Source: Dokdonella_A sp035545255 (GTDB lineage Bacteria > Pseudomonadota > Gammaproteobacteria > Xanthomonadales > Rhodanobacteraceae). From it: a stretch of DNA of 8,747 bases. Positions 5,822 to 8,747 of the stretch are shown here, in pieces; the first letter of the stretch is position 1, and each line of letters starts with the position of its first letter. The notes beneath the pieces were generated by a model. It was not told where the DNA came from and made no database searches. It saw nothing but the letters and a program-made list of their open reading frames with translations. Both the position numbers and the translations under genes were made by a program. The stretch spans positions 1-8,747 of the forward strand of contig DASZYR010000146.1 of the NCBI GenBank assembly GCA_035545255.1, written 5' to 3'.

Positions 5822-6667
5822 ATGGCCATCGAGACGATTTCCGAGCAGCGCTGCTTCGGCGGCGTGCAGGGGTTCTACAAGCACGAATCCGCCGAGACCG
5901 GCGGCGTCATGAAGTTCGGTGTATTCCGGCCGCCGCAGGCGGAAAAGCGCAAGGTTCCGGTGCTGTACTACCTCGCCGGACTCACCTGCACCGAGGAGAC
6001 GTTCGTCATCAAGGCGGGCGCGCAGCGCGTCGCGGCCGAGCTCGGCCTCGCGCTCGTCACGCCCGACACGAGCCCGCGCGACACCGGCATCGAAGGCGCG
6101 ACCGGCGACTGGGAATTCGGCGAAGCGGCCGGCTTCTATCTCGACGCGACGACGCCCGCGTTCGCGAAGCGCTTTCGCATGTACAGCTACGTGACGAAGG
6201 AGTTGCCGTCCGCGATCGGCGCGAGCTTCGCGTTCGCCGACATGAGCCGCGAGAGCCTCTTCGGCCATTCGATGGGCGGACACGGCGCGCTGACGATCGC
6301 GCTCAGGAATCCCGGGCGCTACAAGTCGGTGTCGGCGTTTGCGCCGATCGTCGCACCGAGCGAAGTGCCGTGGGGACAGAAGGCGCTTCCGCGCTATCTC
6401 GGCGACGACCGCAAGACGTGGCGGCCGTACGACGCGTGCGCGCTGATTGAAGACGGAAAACGCTTTCCGGGAACGATCCTCGTCGATCAGGGCTATGCGG
6501 ACAAATTCCTCGACATGCAGTTGCAGCACTGGCGCCTCGATGCCGCGTGCCGCAAGGCCGGCCAGCCGCTGACGCTGCGCGTGCATGCGGGATACGATCA
6601 CAGTTATTACTTCATCCAGACGTTCGTGGAAGATCATCTGCGGCATCATGCAGCGGCGTTAAGCTGA
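5822..6667 (+). CDS. fghA: S-formylglutathione hydrolase
   Basis: This cytoplasmic serine hydrolase splits S-formylglutathione into formate and glutathione, the second step of glutathione-dependent formaldehyde detoxification. It has 281 residues, as expected for the esterase D/FrmB family. The alpha/beta-hydrolase parts are in order: PVLYYLAGLTCTEETF (46-61, oxyanion region), nucleophile Ser150 in GHSMGGHG, acid Asp227 in DQGYADKFL and His260 in GYDHSYYF. The conserved cysteine of LTCTEE (Cys56) is also present. GAGG at 5811-5814 is spaced 7 bases from the ATG. The usual partner adhC/frmA, glutathione-dependent formaldehyde dehydrogenase, is absent from this window. The gene instead follows the transporter, from which it may be transcribed. 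The 3' end faces the SDR gene across the copy C repeat. Confidence 0.96.
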   Translation: MAIETISEQRCFGGVQGFYKHESAETGGVMKFGVFRPPQAEKRKVPVLYYLAGLTCTEETFVIKAGAQRVAAELGLALVTPDTSPRDTGIEGATGDWEFGEAAGFYLDATTPAFAKRFRMYSYVTKELPSAIGASFAFADMSRESLFGHSMGGHGALTIALRNPGRYKSVSAFAPIVAPSEVPWGQKALPRYLGDDRKTWRPYDACALIEDGKRFPGTILVDQGYADKFLDMQLQHWRLDAACRKAGQPLTLRVHAGYDHSYYFIQTFVEDHLRHHAAALS

Positions 6668-6695
6668 CGCCGCGCGTTTGAAGCAACGCAACTAC

Positions 6696-6791
6696 TCCGT
6701 CGTCCCGGCGAAAGCCGGGATACATTGTGCTCTCGCTTTTTGCACAACCGCGAAAATCGAAATGGGTCTCGGTTTTCGCCGGGACGACGGA
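6696..6791. repeat. 96-bp MITE-like element with 25-bp terminal inverted repeats, copy C
   Basis: Arms at 6696-6720 and 6767-6791 are inverted copies matching at 23 of 25 positions, both beginning TCCGTCGTCCCGGCGAAA when read inward. The interior holds a further TTGTGC...GCACAA pair (6725-6730, 6742-6747). It lies between the convergent fghA and SDR genes, so the long hairpin could act as a two-way transcription end. It encodes no protein, so any past movement would have needed an enzyme supplied in trans. Confidence 0.82.
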
Positions 6792-6855
6792 AAGTCGTTT
6801 CCGCGCCGGAACGCAGATACGTGTGAAGGTGGCGGCGCTCGAGAAAGGTTGCGCG

Positions 6856-7614
6856 CTATCGGAGATCGAGCATCGTCCCGCGCATAGCGGCACCATCCGC
6901 GCCGAGCAGCCACACGATCGCGGAAGCAGCGAAATCCGGCTCCGGATGCATCAGCGTGTCCTCGCCGTAATACGCCGCGCGGCGCAGCACCGTGCGCATC
7001 GGCGCCGGCAGCAGCGCGTGCGTTCGGACGGGGCTTCGCTCGGTTTCCTCGTGCACGATCGAGGCGAGTCCTGCGAGCGCGTGCTTCGCGACGCCGTACC
7101 CGCCCCAGAACGCGTTGCCGACGCGCGCCGGATCGTCGAGCACGAACACGATCGCGGCGTCGGACGACTTGCGCATCAGCGGCAGCGCGGCCTGCGTGAT
7201 CTGGAACGGCGCGGTCACGTTGACCTGCTGCGTGCGTGCCCATTCCTCGGGCGTCTGCTGGTCGAACGGCTGGAGGCCGTCGAAGTGCGCGGCGGCGTGG
7301 ACGAGGCCATCGAGGCGCCCGCATTCGCGCTCGATCGCGGCGACGAGATCGGCGTGGTCGCGTGGCGTCGCGCCGGCGAGATCCATCGGATACACCGCGG
7401 GCTGCGCGCCGCCGCTCTGTTCGATCTCGTCGTAGAGCGCTTCGAGCGCGCGCACCTTGCGGCCGAGCAGCACGACCGTAGCGCCCGCGGCAGCGGCGGC
7501 GAGCGATGTCGCGCGTCCCAGCCCGCCGGTCGCGCCGGCGACGAGCACGACACGGTCGCGCAGCGCGTCCGCGGCGACCTGCCGAACGCCTTCGGGCTTC
7601 GCCAGCGGCAGCAC
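6856..7614 (-). CDS. YciK-like short-chain dehydrogenase/reductase (SDR)
   Basis: This is a Rossmann-fold NAD(P)-dependent oxidoreductase of 252 residues, the classical SDR length, similar in layout to E. coli YciK, whose substrate I do not know. The cofactor motif is GATGGLG (27-33), followed by GRKVRALEAL. HAAAHFDGL stands where NNAG is usual, and the active-site Tyr173 and Lys177 lie in YGVAK. The expected catalytic Ser, 13 residues before the Tyr, is Asp160 (VLDDPA), so ordinary SDR chemistry is doubtful. The GTG start lies 4 bases past the grxD stop, with AGAAGG inside the end of grxD as its ribosome binding site. The two genes are therefore likely one operon with coupled translation. 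The stop is TAG. Confidence 0.88.
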   Translation of the reverse strand: MLPLAKPEGVRQVAADALRDRVVLVAGATGGLGRATSLAAAAAGATVVLLGRKVRALEALYDEIEQSGGAQPAVYPMDLAGATPRDHADLVAAIERECGRLDGLVHAAAHFDGLQPFDQQTPEEWARTQQVNVTAPFQITQAALPLMRKSSDAAIVFVLDDPARVGNAFWGGYGVAKHALAGLASIVHEETERSPVRTHALLPAPMRTVLRRAAYYGEDTLMHPEPDFAASAIVWLLGADGAAMRGTMLDLR

Positions 7615-7618
7615 GCGC

Positions 7619-7936
7619 TCAGGCCTTCTGCGCGTCCTTCACGAGACGACCAAGTTCGCCGGATTCGTACAGCTCCATCGTGATGTCGCTGCCGCCGATC
7701 AGCTCGCCGTGGATGAAAAGCTGCGGAAACGTCGGCCAGTTCGAATAACGCGGAAGGTTGGCGCGGATCTCGGGATCCTCCAGCACGTTGACGGCGAAGA
7801 AATCGGCGTCGACCGCCTTCAGCGCTTGCGCCGTGCGGCTCGAAAAGCCGCACATCGGAAACTGGGGCGTGCCCTTCATGAAGAGCACGATCGGATGCGA
7901 CGCGAGCGTCGACTTGATGCGTTCAACGACTTCCAT
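7619..7936 (-). CDS. grxD: Monothiol glutaredoxin, Grx4/GrxD family
   Basis: This small cytoplasmic protein of 105 residues binds a glutathione-ligated [2Fe-2S] cluster as a dimer, often with BolA, and helps carry Fe-S clusters. The monothiol signature CGFS is at 29-32 (Cys29 as ligand). Lys21 and Gly22 lie in FMKGTP, the cis-proline turn is in WPTFPQLF, and GGSDI follows near the C-terminus. These are the standard glutathione-binding points. Length and sequence are typical of GrxD. It is the first gene of an operon with the SDR and is divergent from sodB, with 124 bases between the two starts. It shares a mirror-image promoter region with sodB, which fits co-regulation in iron or oxidative stress. 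Confidence 0.97.
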   Translation of the reverse strand: MEVVERIKSTLASHPIVLFMKGTPQFPMCGFSSRTAQALKAVDADFFAVNVLEDPEIRANLPRYSNWPTFPQLFIHGELIGGSDITMELYESGELGRLVKDAQKA

Positions 7937-7978
7937 TGCGTTCTCGAAGCAGCCGGCGCCGGGGCGCCACTGAACGCA

Positions 7979-8031
7979 ATTCTACCAGCGCGACGCGCGC
8001 GCGGCGGCTCGGCTCGCCGGGCTGGTAGACT
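7979..8031. promoter_or_regulatory. Mirror-image divergent promoter of grxD and sodB
   Basis: TCTACCAGC (7981-7989) and GCTGGTAGA (8021-8029) are a perfect 9-bp inverted repeat, centres 40 bases apart. Each arm contains a -10-like box reading outward: TAGAAT toward grxD (7984-7979) and TAGACT toward sodB (8026-8031). The 31 GC-rich bases between would hold both -35 regions, overlapping, but no -35 consensus is visible. This suggests activator-dependent or weak promoters under shared control. Confidence 0.6.
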
Positions 8032-8046
8032 GAACGACCTTTTCGC

Positions 8047-8052
8047 AAGGAG
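8047..8052 (+). promoter_or_regulatory. Strong ribosome binding site of sodB
   Basis: AAGGAG lies 8 bases before the ATG at 8061. It fixes the start and is the best Shine-Dalgarno in the window, consistent with high expression. Confidence 0.75.
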
Positions 8053-8060
8053 ACGGAACG

Positions 8061-8639
8061 ATGGCCATCGAGCTTCCCCCTCTGCCATGGGCGCGCGACG
8101 CGCTGGCTCCGCACATCTCGGCGGAGACGATCGACTACCACTACGGCAAGCACCATCAGGCCTACGTCACGAACCTCAACAACCAGATCAAGGGCACCGA
8201 GTTCGAGAATCTGGGGCTCGAGGAGATCGTGCGCAAATCGTCCGGCGGCATGTTCAACAACGCCGCGCAGACCTGGAACCACACCTTCTACTGGAACTGC
8301 CTGTCGCCCAAGGGCGGCGGCGAGCCTTCGGGCCGCCTCGCCGACGCGATCAACAAGGCGTTCGGCGGCTTCTCGCAATTCAAGGACGAGTTCACGAAGC
8401 TGTCGGTCGGCACATTCGGGTCAGGTTGGGGCTGGCTCGTCCAGCGCGCGGACAAGGGCCTTGGCCTCGTTTCGACCTCGAACGCCGGCACGCCGATCAC
8501 GGGCAATGATCGTCCGCTTCTGACCTGCGACGTCTGGGAGCACGCCTACTACATCGACTACCGCAACGCGCGGCCGAAGTACGTCGAGGCGTTCTGGAAT
8601 CTCGCGAACTGGGACTTCGTCGCGAGCCAGATGGCTTAA
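8061..8639 (+). CDS. sodB: Iron superoxide dismutase
   Basis: This cytoplasmic enzyme converts superoxide to oxygen and hydrogen peroxide. It has 192 residues, matching E. coli SodB (193). All metal ligands are present: His27 (YHYGKHH), His74 (WNHTFYW), Asp157 and His161 (DVWEHAYYIDY). Gln70 in AAQTWNH sits at the position of E. coli Gln69, a mark of the iron type; manganese enzymes carry this glutamine elsewhere. GSGWGWLV (120-127) is also typical. An AAGGAG site and a TAGACT box lie upstream, and the gene is divergent from grxD. The 3' end is followed, two bases after the stop, by the inverted heptamer arrays. Some related enzymes are cambialistic, so metal use in vivo is likely but not certain. 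Confidence 0.97.
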   Translation: MAIELPPLPWARDALAPHISAETIDYHYGKHHQAYVTNLNNQIKGTEFENLGLEEIVRKSSGGMFNNAAQTWNHTFYWNCLSPKGGGEPSGRLADAINKAFGGFSQFKDEFTKLSVGTFGSGWGWLVQRADKGLGLVSTSNAGTPITGNDRPLLTCDVWEHAYYIDYRNARPKYVEAFWNLANWDFVASQMA

Positions 8640-8641
8640 GA

Positions 8642-8726
8642 GGGAATCGGGAATAGGGAACTGGGAATAGGGATCGAGCCTCGGACTTTCTATTCCCGAT
8701 TCCCGATTCCCGATTCCCGATTCCCG
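8642..8726. repeat. Facing heptamer arrays downstream of sodB
   Basis: Five GGGAATC-like heptamers (8642-8676) are followed by a 15-base spacer and five exact ATTCCCG heptamers (8692-8726), the inverted form. The left array is imperfect (GGGAATC, GGGAATA, GGGAACT, GGGAATA, GGGATCG), while the right is perfect. RNA from either strand could form a stem of about 35 bp acting as terminator or 3' stabiliser of sodB. Each array also fits the G3-N4 quadruplex pattern, on opposite strands. GGGNATC heptamers are known as an enriched, quadruplex-forming repeat in Xanthomonas. Confidence 0.88.
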
Positions 8727-8747
8727 GCAATCGTTATCCGGCGGCCA

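Noticed and set aside
5690..6649. Minus-strand open frame of 319 codons
   Set aside because: It is antisense to fghA, whose catalytic triad is complete. No motif or ribosome binding site supports the antisense frame.
8642..8726. Heptamer arrays as a possible CRISPR array
   Set aside because: Units are 7 bases and contiguous without spacers, so this is a simple-sequence repeat, not a CRISPR.
1..8747. A large novel defence, phage or biosynthetic system
   Set aside because: All long genes belong to well-known housekeeping or metabolic families. There is no transposase, integrase, nuclease, toxin pair or synthase. Novelty here is confined to small elements.

Overview
This window is high-GC bacterial chromosomal DNA, roughly two thirds G+C by eye with G/C-heavy third codon positions. 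The gene set fits a beta- or gammaproteobacterium: EtfA, a YcbX/mARC-type MOSC protein, S-formylglutathione hydrolase, a CGFS glutaredoxin, an iron superoxide dismutase and a YciK-like dehydrogenase. Heptamer arrays of the GGGNATC type near the right end are known to be abundant in Xanthomonas, which tilts the guess slightly to Gammaproteobacteria. The lineage is not proven. No phage, IS transposase, CRISPR array, tRNA or rRNA was seen.

Layout from left to right: (1) a non-coding leader with two hairpin elements, then etfA (+) at 137-1081. (2) A convergent GMC-family FAD oxidoreductase (-) at 1135-2715, whose last codons lie in a short tandem repeat. (3) A MOSC-domain protein (-) at 2888-3688, separated from the GMC gene by an 84-bp inverted-repeat element. 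(4) A 780-bp stretch that looks empty but contains a complete miniature gene (-) at 3834-3977. It has its own ribosome binding site, a likely -10 box and a terminator-like hairpin, and encodes a 47-residue peptide with a signal sequence and three cysteines. (5) An ATP/ADP-translocase-like MFS transporter (+) at 4471-5742, followed by S-formylglutathione hydrolase (+) at 5822-6667. (6) A 96-bp element with 25-bp terminal inverted repeats between convergent genes. (7) A two-gene minus-strand operon, grxD then a YciK-like SDR (7936 to 6856), divergent from sodB (+) at 8061-8639. (8) Two facing arrays of five heptamers just after sodB.

Several genes relate to redox and thiol chemistry: electron transfer by ETF, glutathione-linked formaldehyde detoxification, Fe-S/glutathione handling by the glutaredoxin, superoxide removal by SodB, and molybdenum-cofactor chemistry by the MOSC protein. 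Only the grxD-SDR pair and its divergent partner sodB show direct signs of shared control. The rest reads as ordinary core chromosome.

No large unknown system is visible. The most interesting material is at small scale: the unannotated secreted Cys-rich peptide gene, the inverted heptamer arrays with quadruplex potential on both strands, the mirror-image grxD/sodB promoters, and a family of mobile-looking inverted-repeat elements.
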